A stretch of 42,674 nt of DNA from Bacteroidota bacterium (GTDB taxonomy: Bacteria > Bacteroidota > Bacteroidia > Chitinophagales > Chitinophagaceae): the NCBI GenBank assembly GCA_018267545.1, contig JAFDYG010000004.1, positions 1-42,674 on the forward strand, in the 5' to 3' direction. The notes under the pieces are model-generated. The model was not told the DNA's origin and did no database searches. It was given only the letters and a program-made list of their open reading frames with translations. The position numbers and the translations under genes were made by a program. Shown here piece by piece: positions 22,853 to 30,717 of the stretch. The stretch's first letter is position 1. Every line of letters starts with the position of its first letter.

Positions 22853-23845
22853 ATGGAATACAGACAATTAGGAGAATCGGATGTGAAAGCATCGGCGATA
22901 ACCTTCGGCGCCTGGGCGATCGGGGGATGGATGTGGGGCGGAACGGAGCGAAAGGATGCCGTGGAGGCTATCCGGGTCTCTTATGAGCAAGGAGTGACGT
23001 CGATTGATACGGCGGCGGTCTATGGGCAGGGGTTGAGCGAGGAGATCGTAGGAGAGGCGTTGCAGGGGATTCCGAGGGACAAAGTGCAGATCATGACGAA
23101 ATTCGGGATGCGCTGGGATTTGGCGAAGGGGGATTTTGCGTTCAAGAGCAAGGATAATGACGGGAAGCCGCTGGACATCTATAAATATGCGGGAAAGGAA
23201 AGCATAATAAAGGAATGCGAAGACAGCCTGCGGAGGCTGAAAACAGATTATATCGACCTTTATCAGCAGCACTGGCCGGATGTGACGACGCCGATTTCCG
23301 AGACGATGGAGGCGCTGGCGGAGCTGGTCAAGTCGGGGAAGGTGCGGGCTGTCGGGGTGTCCAACTATGACAAGGCGCAGATGATCGAAGCGGAGAAGAC
23401 GGTGAAGCTGGCGAGCAACCAGGTGCCGTATAGTATGGTGAGGAGGGATATCGAGAAGGAGCTGGTGCCCTATTGTATAGAGCACAAGAAGGCGATTTTG
23501 GCTTATAGTCCTTTGCAAAGAGGGGTATTGACGGGTAAAATCAAGGAGGGGTATACCTTTAACGAAGGGGACAACCGGGGGGAAAGCAAATATTTTACCG
23601 GGGTGAATTTGGAGCGGATCAATGCCTTTTTGGATGGTCTGCGGCCTTTGGCGGCCGATAAGGGGGTGAGTTTGGCCCAGCTGGTGATCAGGTGGACCCT
23701 GGAGCAGCCTGGCATTACGATTGCGCTGGTAGGTGCGAGGGATGCGAGACAGGCGATCCAGAATGCGGCGGCTATCCGGTTGAAGCTGAGCGCCGGGGAG
23801 ATTGCGGAGATCAACCGGCGTTTGGAGGGGGTGAAGATCGATTAG
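22853..23845 (+). CDS. Aldo/keto reductase
   Basis: A 330-residue cytoplasmic NADPH-dependent oxidoreductase that reduces aldehydes or ketones, or acts in reverse. The catalytic tetrad is visible: D52 and Y57 (SIDTAAVYGQG), K83 (IMTKFG) and H140 (YQQHWPD). NADPH-binding segments near the end are LAYSPLQRGVLTGK and ITIALVGARDARQAIQNAAA. Length is normal for the YajO/IolS-like branch. The opening YRQLGESDVKASAITFGAWAIGG is typical. Promoter: TATTTTTG at 22823-22830, inside the preceding terminator. The substrate is not predictable. The following small gene starts about 100 bases later with its own -7 box. Confidence 0.94.
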   Translation: MEYRQLGESDVKASAITFGAWAIGGWMWGGTERKDAVEAIRVSYEQGVTSIDTAAVYGQGLSEEIVGEALQGIPRDKVQIMTKFGMRWDLAKGDFAFKSKDNDGKPLDIYKYAGKESIIKECEDSLRRLKTDYIDLYQQHWPDVTTPISETMEALAELVKSGKVRAVGVSNYDKAQMIEAEKTVKLASNQVPYSMVRRDIEKELVPYCIEHKKAILAYSPLQRGVLTGKIKEGYTFNEGDNRGESKYFTGVNLERINAFLDGLRPLAADKGVSLAQLVIRWTLEQPGITIALVGARDARQAIQNAAAIRLKLSAGEIAEINRRLEGVKID

Positions 23846-23887
23846 CCGGGACTGCAGTTTGGGTTCGGGGTTGTTATCTGAAAGTTT

Positions 23888-23895
23888 TACCTTTG
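23888..23895 (+). promoter_or_regulatory. -7 box TACCTTTG
   Basis: Perfect TAnnTTTG, 54 bases before the ATG at 23950. A TTCG lies 20 bases upstream. It marks the hypothetical gene at 23950 as a separate transcript. Confidence 0.5.
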
Positions 23896-23949
23896 CCCGA
23901 TCGCTTGAAATCTCGTATATTCGGAAATAACAATTTAAAACGATGCCAT

Positions 23950-24360
23950 ATGATCCAGTTTCATGAATTACGAGTCGGCGATATTGTACTGGCTGAATAT
24001 GAAGGCCAGCGGAAAGAGGGAGAGATTATCGAATTGAACAGGGAAGACAAGGAAGTGAATGTGCAGACGGGAGAGCAGGACTTCTGGTACAGTCCGAAAG
24101 ACTTGTATTCCATACCGCTGGATGAAAGCCAATTGACGCAGTTTGGCTTTGAAAAACAGGCATTTGCGAGTGGAGAAGTGAAATATTTGAAGGGACCGTT
24201 TCGTATCCTGTTGTCTCGGGATGGGGATTTTTCCCATTTTGAGATGTGGTATCGGGAAGACCGGCGGCATATTACCCAGCCGTTGAGTGTTCATGCGTTA
24301 CAAAATCATTACCACCAGATGACGAAGATCGATCTGGCGCGTGCGGGTCAGCCTTACTAG
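23950..24360 (+). CDS. Small conserved-looking protein of unknown function
   Basis: A 136-residue soluble protein, no signal peptide. The first half looks like a small beta-barrel (ELRVGDIVLAEYEGQRKEGEIIELNREDKEVNV). The middle has YSIPLDESQLTQFGFEKQ, a motif of the type PIPLTxEWLxxFGF that I know from many small Bacteroidota proteins, often in phage-like regions. The end has KGPFRILLSRDG and LQNHYHQMT. ATG 23950 is chosen because it follows a TACCTTTG box at 23888 and starts the conserved-looking part. The frame runs upstream to 23692 inside the reductase gene and should not be used. Function unknown. No other phage genes are near. Confidence 0.72.
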   Translation: MIQFHELRVGDIVLAEYEGQRKEGEIIELNREDKEVNVQTGEQDFWYSPKDLYSIPLDESQLTQFGFEKQAFASGEVKYLKGPFRILLSRDGDFSHFEMWYREDRRHITQPLSVHALQNHYHQMTKIDLARAGQPY

Positions 24361-24394
24361 GATGATTTTAGCTGGAAGGGTTATTTTTTCACGA

Positions 24395-24424
24395 TTTTTA
24401 CCGGGGTGGAGCCCCTGGTAAAAA
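24395..24424. terminator. Hairpin terminator before infA
   Basis: Arms TTTTTACCGGGG and CCCCTGGTAAAAA with one bulged T and a five-base loop. The A/T flanks make it near symmetric, so it can work in both directions. It separates the hypothetical gene from the infA promoter. Confidence 0.6.
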
Positions 24425-24441
24425 TTATATTTTAGCTATTT

Positions 24442-24472
24442 TTTGATGTAATTCAATTAATTCCTATCTTTG
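24442..24472 (+). promoter_or_regulatory. Consensus promoter of the infA-alpha operon
   Basis: TTTG (24442-24445), exactly 19 bases, TATCTTTG (24465-24472): a perfect fit to the Bacteroidota primary-sigma consensus. The start is expected near 24477, giving a 12-base leader before infA. Confidence 0.85.
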
Positions 24473-24488
24473 CGCTCCCAAAAACTGT

Positions 24489-24707
24489 ATGGCGAAACAA
24501 GCACTCATTAAACAAGATGGTATCATTCTGGAGGCTCTATCCAATGCAATGTTCAAGGTGAAGTTGGAAAATGGGCACGAAATATTGGCGACCATCTCGG
24601 GGAAAATGAGGATGAACTATATCAGGATTTTGCCTGGAGATAAGGTTGGAGTGGAGATGAGTCCGTACGATTTGACGAGGGGTAGAATTATATTTAGATA
24701 TAAATAA
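24489..24707 (+). CDS. infA: Translation initiation factor IF-1
   Basis: Binds the ribosomal A site during initiation. 72 residues, a full-length S1/OB-fold protein. Typical segments: [53 protein letters not shown] and [12 protein letters not shown]. It begins the cluster 12 bases after the predicted start of transcription, with rpmJ 16 bases behind. In many bacteria infA follows secY and map; here an unrelated gene and a terminator precede it. Confidence 0.97.
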   Translation: MAKQALIKQDGIILEALSNAMFKVKLENGHEILATISGKMRMNYIRILPGDKVGVEMSPYDLTRGRIIFRYK

Positions 24708-24723
24708 TATAATAATTGTTATC

Positions 24724-24840
24724 ATGAAAGTTCGTGCATCCATTAAAAAGCGCAGCGCTGATTGCAAGATCGTGCGGAGAAAGGGCAAGCTGTATGTTAT
24801 CAACAAGAAGAACCCTCGCTTCAAGCAGCGTCAAGGTTAA
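24724..24840 (+). CDS. rpmJ: 50S ribosomal protein L36
   Basis: 38 residues: [17 protein letters not shown] at the start and [12 protein letters not shown] at the end. Part of the large ribosomal subunit. The zinc-binding form has a C-x2-C-x12-C-x4-H pattern. This protein keeps only C14, so it is a zinc-independent (C-) variant. It lies 16 bases after infA; a 116-base gap with a structured hairpin separates it from rpsM. It is short and easy to miss. Confidence 0.96.
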   Translation: MKVRASIKKRSADCKIVRRKGKLYVINKKNPRFKQRQG

Positions 24841-24885
24841 TCAAAATGGGCCACAGGTCCATTGGCCGAAGGCCATCATTAATGA

Positions 24886-24930
24886 TTTTTGCCGAAGGGC
24901 TTAAATTTTTAATAAGCCCGAAGGCAAAAA
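24886..24930 (+). promoter_or_regulatory. Structured rpsM leader hairpin
   Basis: Outer helix TTTTTGCC / GGCAAAAA, symmetric internal loop GAA / GAA, inner helix GGGCTTA / TAAGCCC, loop AATTTTTAA. Just upstream are GGCCGAAGGCC (24864-24874) and the 12-bp palindrome ATCATTAATGAT (24875-24886). The place matches the S4-binding leader of the E. coli alpha operon, though the fold differs. Confidence 0.55.
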
Positions 24931-24956
24931 AAAGACTTAAAATTTAAAAATAGAAT

Positions 24957-25337
24957 ATGGCTCGTATTGCCGGTGTAGACTTACCAAAAAATAAAAGAGG
25001 GGAGATCGGACTTACCTATATCTTCGGTATTGGCCGTGCTACCGCTCAGTACATCCTGACTCAGGCAGGTATTGATTTCGATAAGAAAGTGAATCAGTGG
25101 AATGACGAGGAGCTGAATGCTATTCGTAATATCATTACCAATGAGTTCAAGGTTGAAGGTGCGCTTCGTTCGGAAGTGCAGATGAATATCAAGCGTTTGC
25201 TGGATATCGCCTGCTACCGGGGTCTGCGTCACCGTAAGGGTCTGCCGGTTCGTGGCCAGCGTACCCGTACCAACAGCCGTACCCGTAAAGGGAAGCGTAA
25301 GACGGTGGCTGGTAAGAAGAAGGTCGCTAAGAAATAG
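24957..25337 (+). CDS. rpsM: 30S ribosomal protein S13
   Basis: 126 residues, part of the head of the small subunit, contacting the P-site tRNA and 23S rRNA bridges. Hallmarks: [30 protein letters not shown] at the start, the helical hairpin [30 protein letters not shown], and a Lys-rich tail. It leads the S13-S11-S4-alpha-L17 block. The 116-base leader before it holds a strong hairpin that may carry feedback control. Confidence 0.97.
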   Translation: MARIAGVDLPKNKRGEIGLTYIFGIGRATAQYILTQAGIDFDKKVNQWNDEELNAIRNIITNEFKVEGALRSEVQMNIKRLLDIACYRGLRHRKGLPVRGQRTRTNSRTRKGKRKTVAGKKKVAKK

Positions 25338-25347
25338 TTCTTTTCGG

Positions 25348-25379
25348 AAGCCGGTTCCTCTGTATGGGGGAATTGGCTT
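25348..25379 (+). other. Intergenic hairpin, rpsM-rpsK gap
   Basis: 11-bp stem AAGCCGGTTCC / GGAATTGGCTT with two G-U pairs, 10-base loop, 10 bases after the rpsM stop. No T-run, so it is more likely a processing or mRNA-stability element than a terminator. The rest of the 166-base gap has a GTCCGGG direct repeat near 25450-25471 and nothing else clear. Confidence 0.5.
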
Positions 25380-25503
25380 TCGTTTACATATTTATGCACT
25401 ATTTTCAGATCAGCGTCGGATACCCTGGTGCAGGTGGAGAGCTGGTTTGGTCCGGGCCTAGAGTCCGGGTGATTTATTTAAAAAGATTACCTATTTAAAG
25501 AGT

Positions 25504-25908
25504 ATGGCAAAAGCACAAGCAAACAGCGCGAAAGCCGCTGCTAAAAAAAGGATTGTAAAAGTAGATGTTTATGGCGACGCGCATATCGTAGCCAGCTTCA
25601 ACAACATCATCATCAGCCTCACGAACAAGAACGGCCAGGTTATCTCCTGGAGCAGCGCTGGTAAGATGGGTTTCAAGGGTAGCAAGAAGAATACTCCCTA
25701 TGCTGCTCAGATGGCTTCTTCCGACGCGGCAAAGACGGCTATCGACGCCGGTCTGAAGAAGGTCGACGTATACGTAAAGGGTCCTGGTTCGGGTCGTGAG
25801 AGCGCTATCCGTGCGTTGGCCAACAGCGGTATCGAAGTAGTGATGATCAAGGATGTGACTCCGCTGCCCCACAATGGCTGCCGTCCTCCCAAGAAGCGTC
25901 GTGTATAG
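25504..25908 (+). CDS. rpsK: 30S ribosomal protein S11
   Basis: 134 residues, part of the platform of the small subunit near the E site. Recognised by [57 protein letters not shown] and the end [18 protein letters not shown]. The Ala-rich N-terminus ([15 protein letters not shown]) is longer than in E. coli. Expressed with S13 and S4; large gaps on both sides carry hairpins. Confidence 0.97.
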   Translation: MAKAQANSAKAAAKKRIVKVDVYGDAHIVASFNNIIISLTNKNGQVISWSSAGKMGFKGSKKNTPYAAQMASSDAAKTAIDAGLKKVDVYVKGPGSGRESAIRALANSGIEVVMIKDVTPLPHNGCRPPKKRRV

Positions 25909-25915
25909 TTATTTT

Positions 25916-25998
25916 GTACCGCGGACCTCGTTCGCGGTACTTCATATATTTTAAAAGCTGGTCACGATTCAATTTTAAGATTTTTTATAATCGTGGCC
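25916..25998 (+). other. Two intergenic hairpins, rpsK-rpsD gap
   Basis: First: perfect 8-bp GTACCGCG / CGCGGTAC (25916-25940). Second: GGTCACGATT / AATCGTGGCC, 10 bp with one G-U, long A/T loop (25960-25998). They lie between the S11 stop and the S4 start. Neither has a T-run directly after. Confidence 0.5.
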
Positions 25999-26026
25999 GG
26001 GAACTCAAAAATCTAACAAACATTTT

Positions 26027-26632
26027 ATGGCACGTTACACAGGTCCAAAGACCAGAATTTCCCGCATTTTCGGCGAGCCTATCTTAGGCAATGGCAAGTA
26101 TTTAACGAAGAACAGCAATCCTCCCGGCCAGCACGGTGGCAACAAGAAGCGTAAGGCTCCCGGAGAGTATGCGCTGCAGCTGAAAGAAAAGCAAAAGGCC
26201 AAGTATACCTACGGTGTGCTGGAGCGTCAGTTCCGCAAGACTTTCGAAGAAGCCGTTCGTCGTAAAGGCGTTACGGGTGAAAACCTGATCAAGCTTCTGG
26301 AAGCTCGTCTGGACAACACCGTTTATCGTCTGGGCATCGCTCCTTCCCGTCCTGCTGCCCGTCAGCTGGTTACGCACAAGCATATTACTGTTAACGGAGA
26401 GGTGGTGAATGTGCCTTCTTTCCAGCTGCGTGCAGGCGATATCATCAGCCTGAAGGAAAGCACACAAGGAAATACCGGCATTACCAGCCAGATTCGTGGA
26501 AAGAATGCCAAATTCAACTGGCTTGATTACTCCGAAGCTGAGTTCAAGGGTACTTTTATCGCTTATCCTGAGCGTGAAAGCGTTCCTGAGAACATTAAGG
26601 AGCAATTGATTGTTGAATTGTATTCCAAGTAA
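26027..26632 (+). CDS. rpsD: 30S ribosomal protein S4
   Basis: 201 residues, a primary 16S rRNA binder that starts small-subunit assembly. Recognised by MARYTGPKTRISRIFGEPI, GEYALQLKEKQKAKYTYGVLERQF, the S4 RNA-binding fold RLDNTVYRLGIAPSRPAARQLVTHKHITVNG, and the end ENIKEQLIVELYSK. The N-terminal zinc cysteines of some S4 proteins are absent, so this is the C- form. S4 is the repressor of the alpha operon in E. coli; the leader hairpin before rpsM is a candidate target here. Confidence 0.97.
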   Translation: MARYTGPKTRISRIFGEPILGNGKYLTKNSNPPGQHGGNKKRKAPGEYALQLKEKQKAKYTYGVLERQFRKTFEEAVRRKGVTGENLIKLLEARLDNTVYRLGIAPSRPAARQLVTHKHITVNGEVVNVPSFQLRAGDIISLKESTQGNTGITSQIRGKNAKFNWLDYSEAEFKGTFIAYPERESVPENIKEQLIVELYSK

Positions 26633-26640
26633 TTTCTGAA

Positions 26641-26668
26641 GATGCCCCCTGCCGCTGGCTGGGGCATC
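26641..26668 (+). other. Intergenic hairpin, rpsD-rpoA gap
   Basis: Perfect 8-bp stem GATGCCCC / GGGGCATC with a 12-base loop, 8 bases after the S4 stop. No T-run follows, so read-through into rpoA is expected. Confidence 0.55.
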
Positions 26669-26701
26669 GGAGGTTCAAAAAGTTAAATCGTAAATTTAAA
26701 T

Positions 26702-27697
26702 ATGGCCATTTTAAATTTCCAGAAACCAGACAAGATCATTCTTCAAAAGGCGACTGATTTTGAAGCTCAATTCGAGTTTCGTCCTTTAGAGCCGGGGTAT
26801 GGTGTCACCATCGGTAATGCTCTTCGCAGAGTATTGCTCAGCTCCCTCGAAGGATACGCGATCATTGGGGTCAAGATTGAAGGCGCTGATCATGAGTTCG
26901 CTACCCTGAAAGGCGTTACTGAAGACGTGGTGGAAATTATCCTTAACCTGAAGCAAGTACGGTTTAAGAAGAAGGTTGAACACGAAGTAGCTCAGGAAAA
27001 GATCACATTGAGCCTGAAGAATAGGACTGAATTCACGGCCGGAACCCTGGGTGAAGCAACTCCCAGCTTCGAGGTCATGAACCCCAGCCTGCTTATCTGT
27101 ACCCTGGATTCTTCTGCAAAGCTGGATATCGAGATCACTATCGGTAAAGGCCGCGGTTATGTTCCTGCAGAAGACAACAAGCCTAAAGATGCTGCGTTCG
27201 GCTATATCCCGACCGATGCTATATTCACGCCTATCAAGAACGTAAAGTACTCCATCGAAAATACTCGTGTGGAACAACGTACGGACTTTGAAAAGCTGAT
27301 CATGGAAGTCTCTACGGACGGTACCATCCATCCGGAAGAAGCTGTCAAGCAGGCATCCCGGATCCTGATTCAGCACCTGATGATCATCACCGACGAAAAC
27401 ATCACTTTCGACAATAAGGAAGAGAAGAAGGAAGACTTGGTAGACGAGCAGACCTTACAGCTGCGGAAGATACTGAAGACTCCGCTGGAAGATCTGGACC
27501 TCTCTGTCCGCGCCTTCAACTGTCTGAAAGCCGCCAAGATCAATAGCCTTAGCGAGCTGGTGACTTACGAGCAGGAAGACCTGATGAAGTTCCGCAACTT
27601 CGGTCAGAAGTCCCTGGCTGAGATCGAGCAGGTGCTCGGCGAAAGAGGCCTGCACTTCGGTATGGACCTCGGCAAGCTGAAGGTGGATGATGAATAA
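26702..27697 (+). CDS. rpoA: DNA-directed RNA polymerase subunit alpha
   Basis: 331 residues, the normal length. The N-terminal domain (about 1-235), which dimerises and binds beta and beta', shows FEFRPLEPGYGVTIGNALRRVLLSSLEGYAI and EDVVEIILNLKQV. The C-terminal domain (about 255-320), which contacts regulators and UP elements, shows LEDLDLSVRAFNCLKAAKINSLSELVTYEQEDLMKFRNFGQKSLAEIE. It follows S4 by 69 bases with a perfect hairpin in the gap. A terminator-like hairpin stands between it and rplQ. Confidence 0.98.
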   Translation: MAILNFQKPDKIILQKATDFEAQFEFRPLEPGYGVTIGNALRRVLLSSLEGYAIIGVKIEGADHEFATLKGVTEDVVEIILNLKQVRFKKKVEHEVAQEKITLSLKNRTEFTAGTLGEATPSFEVMNPSLLICTLDSSAKLDIEITIGKGRGYVPAEDNKPKDAAFGYIPTDAIFTPIKNVKYSIENTRVEQRTDFEKLIMEVSTDGTIHPEEAVKQASRILIQHLMIITDENITFDNKEEKKEDLVDEQTLQLRKILKTPLEDLDLSVRAFNCLKAAKINSLSELVTYEQEDLMKFRNFGQKSLAEIEQVLGERGLHFGMDLGKLKVDDE

Positions 27698-27711
27698 GTA
27701 ATTTTTTTCAC

Positions 27712-27755
27712 GACCGGCCCCGAATCTAATTATTTTGGGGTCGGTCATTTTTTTT
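27712..27755 (+). terminator. Terminator-like hairpin between rpoA and rplQ
   Basis: 10-bp stem GACCGGCCCC / GGGGTCGGTC with one G-U pair, 15-base loop, then A and T8. By form it is a full Rho-independent terminator inside the operon, so it may lower rplQ levels or define an rpoA end. Confidence 0.75.
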
Positions 27756-27805
27756 AATACAGCCTTACAATTCCTGACACGGTGTAGGGTTTAAATTTAA
27801 CAGTC

Positions 27806-28300
27806 ATGCGTCACGGAGACAAAATCAACAATCTAGGCCGTAAAACCGCTCACCGCAAGGCGTTGCTGAGCAACCTGGCCATTCAGCTGATCACGCACAA
27901 GCGTATCGTTACTACTTTAGCAAAGGCAAAGGCCCTGCGTACGTATATCGAGCCCCTGATTACCAAGGGTAAGGACAACACTACGCACCAGCGCCGGGTA
28001 GTATTTAGCTACCTGCAAGATAAAGAAGCCGTTACCGAGCTGTTTGGCACTATCGCTACGAAGGTGGCTGGCCGTCCCGGTGGTTACACCCGTATCATCA
28101 AGCTTGGAGCTCGTGTTGGTGACAATGCTGAGACCGCGCTGATCGAGCTGGTTGACTTCAACGAGATTTACGGTAAGGGGAAGGGTGAAGTTAAGGAAGC
28201 TACGGCTAAGAGGACTCGTCGTGCTGGCGGCAGCAAGAAAAAGGCTGCTGAGGAAGCCGCTGAAGCTCCTGCTAAGACAGAAGAAAAGGCTGCCGAGTAA
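27806..28300 (+). CDS. rplQ: 50S ribosomal protein L17
   Basis: 164 residues. Conserved core: [51 protein letters not shown] and [29 protein letters not shown]. The last 40 residues form an Ala/Lys/Glu-rich tail not found in E. coli L17 (127 residues), as is common in Bacteroidota. It is the last gene of the alpha operon; several hairpins follow. Confidence 0.97.
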   Translation: MRHGDKINNLGRKTAHRKALLSNLAIQLITHKRIVTTLAKAKALRTYIEPLITKGKDNTTHQRRVVFSYLQDKEAVTELFGTIATKVAGRPGGYTRIIKLGARVGDNAETALIELVDFNEIYGKGKGEVKEATAKRTRRAGGSKKKAAEEAAEAPAKTEEKAAE

Positions 28301-28323
28301 AACTTGGTGGATAAGAAATAAAA

Positions 28324-28426
28324 AAGACCCGGCTATGTCGGGTCTTCTCCTGAATGCGAAGCAATTCAGGACATTATTGAAAAAAAATTAGCCCGGACAT
28401 TTTGTGTGCCCGGGTTAATTTTTTTT
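28324..28426 (+). terminator. Triple hairpin terminator after rplQ
   Basis: First AAGACCCG / CGGGTCTT (28324-28346), second TCCTGAAT / ATTCAGGA (28348-28371, no T-run), third TTAGCCCGG / CCGGGTTAA (28388-28418) followed by T8. The last is a strong terminator and ends 29 bases before the carA start. Confidence 0.85.
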
Positions 28427-28455
28427 CGGTAATTTCGCAAAATTTTTCGTTGCAA

Positions 28456-29565
28456 ATGTCCCACTCGAATTCTCCCGCACCGGCCATCCTTTTACTGGAA
28501 GATGGCACTGTTCATCATGGTTTTGCTTTTGGCAAGAAGGGTACTACTTCTGGCGAGATTTGTTTTAACACCGGAATGACTGGGTACCAGGAGGTCTTTA
28601 CCGACCCCAGCTACTACGGCCAGGTGCTGATTATGAATAGTGTGCATATCGGTAATTATGGGGTCAAGGACAGCGACGTAGAGTCGGGCGGTGTCAAGAT
28701 CAGGGGGCTTATTTCCCGTAACCTGGAAGAGCAGTTTTCCCGTCTGCAGGCCAAGGGGTCGCTCGACGAGTACCTGAAGGCCAACAATATCGTTTGTATC
28801 GAAGGGGTCGATACCCGGGCGCTTGTCGCGCACGTACGGGTAAAGGGAGCGATGAACTGCGTCATCTCTTCCGAGATCACCAATGTCGACGAGCTGCGGG
28901 CCGTATTGAGCAATACGCCGAATATGGATGGACTGGAGCTGGCTTCGGTGGTAAGCACGCAGAAAGAGTATGAGCTTGGAGACCCCAATTCTCCGGTCCG
29001 GGTGGCGGTTCTGGATTTTGGCGTGAAGAAACACATCCTGCAATGCATGGTCGACCGTGGGGCATATGTAAAAGTATTCCCGGCGAAGACACCGCTGGCT
29101 CGTCTGAAGGAGTTTGCGCCGAGCGGCTATTTCCTCTCCAACGGCCCTGGCGACCCCGCTCCGATGGACTATGCCATCCCGGTGGTAAAAGAGATCCTGA
29201 AAGAGAAAAAGCCTTTATTCGGCATCTGCCTGGGGCACCAGCTGCTGGCCCTGGCCAACGATATTCCCACCTTTAAAATGCACCATGGACACCGGGGATT
29301 GAACCATCCGGTCAAGAACCTGGTAACGGGCCGCTGCGAGATCACGACCCAGAACCATGGCTTTGGCGTAGACCCCGAGGCGGTCAAGAAGGCGAGCAAT
29401 ATAGAAGTGACGCACGTCAACCTGAATGATAATTCCATCGAAGGCATCCGGTTGAAAGACCGGCCGGCTTTCTCGGTCCAATATCACCCGGAGTCCACGC
29501 CCGGCCCGCACGATAGCCGGTATCTGTTCGATGAATTTATCGGGCTGATCAAGCAACACAACTAA
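28456..29565 (+). CDS. carA: Carbamoyl-phosphate synthase small subunit
   Basis: 369 residues. Releases ammonia from glutamine for carbamoyl phosphate synthesis (arginine and pyrimidine pathways) and needs CarB, which is not in the window. Residues 1-150 are the CPSase small-chain domain (LLEDGTVHHGFAFGKKG...FNTGMTGYQEVFTDPSY). The class I glutaminase follows, with C258 in FGICLGHQLL and H344/E346 in VQYHPESTPGPHD. ATG 28456 is chosen because the earlier in-frame start (28402) lies within the terminator; a -7-like TAATTTCG lies about 25 bases upstream. aroQ starts 2 bases after its stop. Confidence 0.96.
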   Translation: MSHSNSPAPAILLLEDGTVHHGFAFGKKGTTSGEICFNTGMTGYQEVFTDPSYYGQVLIMNSVHIGNYGVKDSDVESGGVKIRGLISRNLEEQFSRLQAKGSLDEYLKANNIVCIEGVDTRALVAHVRVKGAMNCVISSEITNVDELRAVLSNTPNMDGLELASVVSTQKEYELGDPNSPVRVAVLDFGVKKHILQCMVDRGAYVKVFPAKTPLARLKEFAPSGYFLSNGPGDPAPMDYAIPVVKEILKEKKPLFGICLGHQLLALANDIPTFKMHHGHRGLNHPVKNLVTGRCEITTQNHGFGVDPEAVKKASNIEVTHVNLNDNSIEGIRLKDRPAFSVQYHPESTPGPHDSRYLFDEFIGLIKQHN

Positions 29566-29567
29566 CT

Positions 29568-29981
29568 ATGACTATAGCCATCATCAACGGTCCCAACCTG
29601 AATCTCCTCGGTACACGGGAGCCGGAAGTCTACGGTAGTCAGACTTTCGAGCAGTATTATGGTGAATTGCGGGGAAAGTTTCCGGATGTCGAATTCAGCT
29701 ATTTTCAGAGCAATGTGGAGGGTGAGCTGATCAACGAGCTGCAGCGGGTTGGATTTACCGCAGATGGGATCATCATCAATCCGGGCGGATACACGCATAC
29801 TTCGGTGGCGATCGGGGATGCGATTGCGGCGATCAAAACACCGGTCATCGAAGTTCATATCAGTAATGTACATGCGCGGGAGGAATTCCGGCGTTTGTCG
29901 CACGTTTCGGCCAAGGCGAAGGGGACGATTGCGGGATTGGGCCTGAAAGGGTATGAGCTGGCGGTAAGGTGGTTTTTATAG
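29568..29981 (+). CDS. aroQ: 3-Dehydroquinate dehydratase, type II
   Basis: 137 residues, forms a dodecamer in this family. Converts 3-dehydroquinate to 3-dehydroshikimate in aromatic amino acid synthesis. Active-site parts: INGPNLNLLGTREPEVYG with R17 and Y22, the loop INPGGYTHTSVAIGDAI, and VIEVHISNVHAREEFRR. It starts 2 bases after carA, so the two are co-transcribed although their pathways differ. Its last 6 bases overlap the end of the convergent PpiC-like gene. Confidence 0.96.
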   Translation: MTIAIINGPNLNLLGTREPEVYGSQTFEQYYGELRGKFPDVEFSYFQSNVEGELINELQRVGFTADGIIINPGGYTHTSVAIGDAIAAIKTPVIEVHISNVHAREEFRRLSHVSAKAKGTIAGLGLKGYELAVRWFL

Positions 29982-30647
29982 AAATACCTGCATCATCAGG
30001 GCGAAACCGGTGTCCTGTTTTGGGTCTTCGGCCTTACGGAGGATATGTAGTCCGTTGGAGCTCCACATCTTGAATACTTCTCCTTTTTTATGATTGATGA
30101 CCTCATGCTCCATCTGTGGAAGCATTACGCCGCGCGCGATCCAGCCAAGGTCTCCTTTGGTGCTTCCTTCCCCTCCCATTGAATAGGTAGCCGCCATTTC
30201 CTCGAAAGTAGAGGCGCCGCTCCTGATTTTTTCTATGATTACGTTACCCAGCGAGTCTGCCCTGCGGCGGCTGAAGAGAGAGGTATCGATAAAGATCTGG
30301 TTGACGTGGAAGAATTGATTGGGGGCCTTCATGAGGAGCTGTACAAGGAAGCGGTTGTCTTTGGAGCCGTAGGGGCCGTAGACCTTCTTCTCCTTGCCAT
30401 GATAAGCCAGGCTGTCGGCGAGGCTGCTGAAGAGCTTGGTCCGGGTGACGACGATGGTGTCGATCTTGAAACGCTTTTTTAGAATTTGTTTGGTGTAGAG
30501 GAGCGGATTGGGGGATTTCTCCAGCTCGGCCTTTATTTGGGGAATGGTCGTGGGTACGGGGATGGCCGCGGCAGGTGGTGGTGCTTTTTGCTGAGCCTGG
30601 AGATTCAGATTTATGAACAAAAGAATAAGACCTATGTATATTTTCAT
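29976..30647 (-). CDS. Secreted PpiC-type peptidyl-prolyl isomerase
   Basis: 223 residues with a signal peptide (MKIYIGLILLFINLNLQAQ). The parvulin domain is about residues 115-215: FHVNQIFIDTSLFSRRRADSLG, TFEEMAATYSMGGEGSTKGDLGWIARG, VMLPQMEHEVINHKKGEVFKMWSSNGLHILR. It catalyses proline isomerisation or acts as a chaperone for exported proteins. The region before it (KSPNPLLYTKQILKKRFKIDTIVV) is unassigned. A perfect -7 box TATATTTG lies at 30673-30666. Its stop overlaps aroQ by 6 bases, tail to tail, with no separate terminator. Confidence 0.85.
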   Translation of the reverse strand: MKIYIGLILLFINLNLQAQQKAPPPAAAIPVPTTIPQIKAELEKSPNPLLYTKQILKKRFKIDTIVVTRTKLFSSLADSLAYHGKEKKVYGPYGSKDNRFLVQLLMKAPNQFFHVNQIFIDTSLFSRRRADSLGNVIIEKIRSGASTFEEMAATYSMGGEGSTKGDLGWIARGVMLPQMEHEVINHKKGEVFKMWSSNGLHILRKAEDPKQDTGFALMMQVFL

Positions 30648-30717
30648 GTTAGTCAGTTAAGTATGCAAATATAGAGGGCCCATCATAAATTGGAATGATT
30701 TTCGTTAATTTTAGTAT

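Noticed and set aside
23692-23949. N-terminal extension of the unknown protein into the aldo/keto reductase
   Set aside because: It overlaps the reductase in another frame and crosses a promoter box at 23888.
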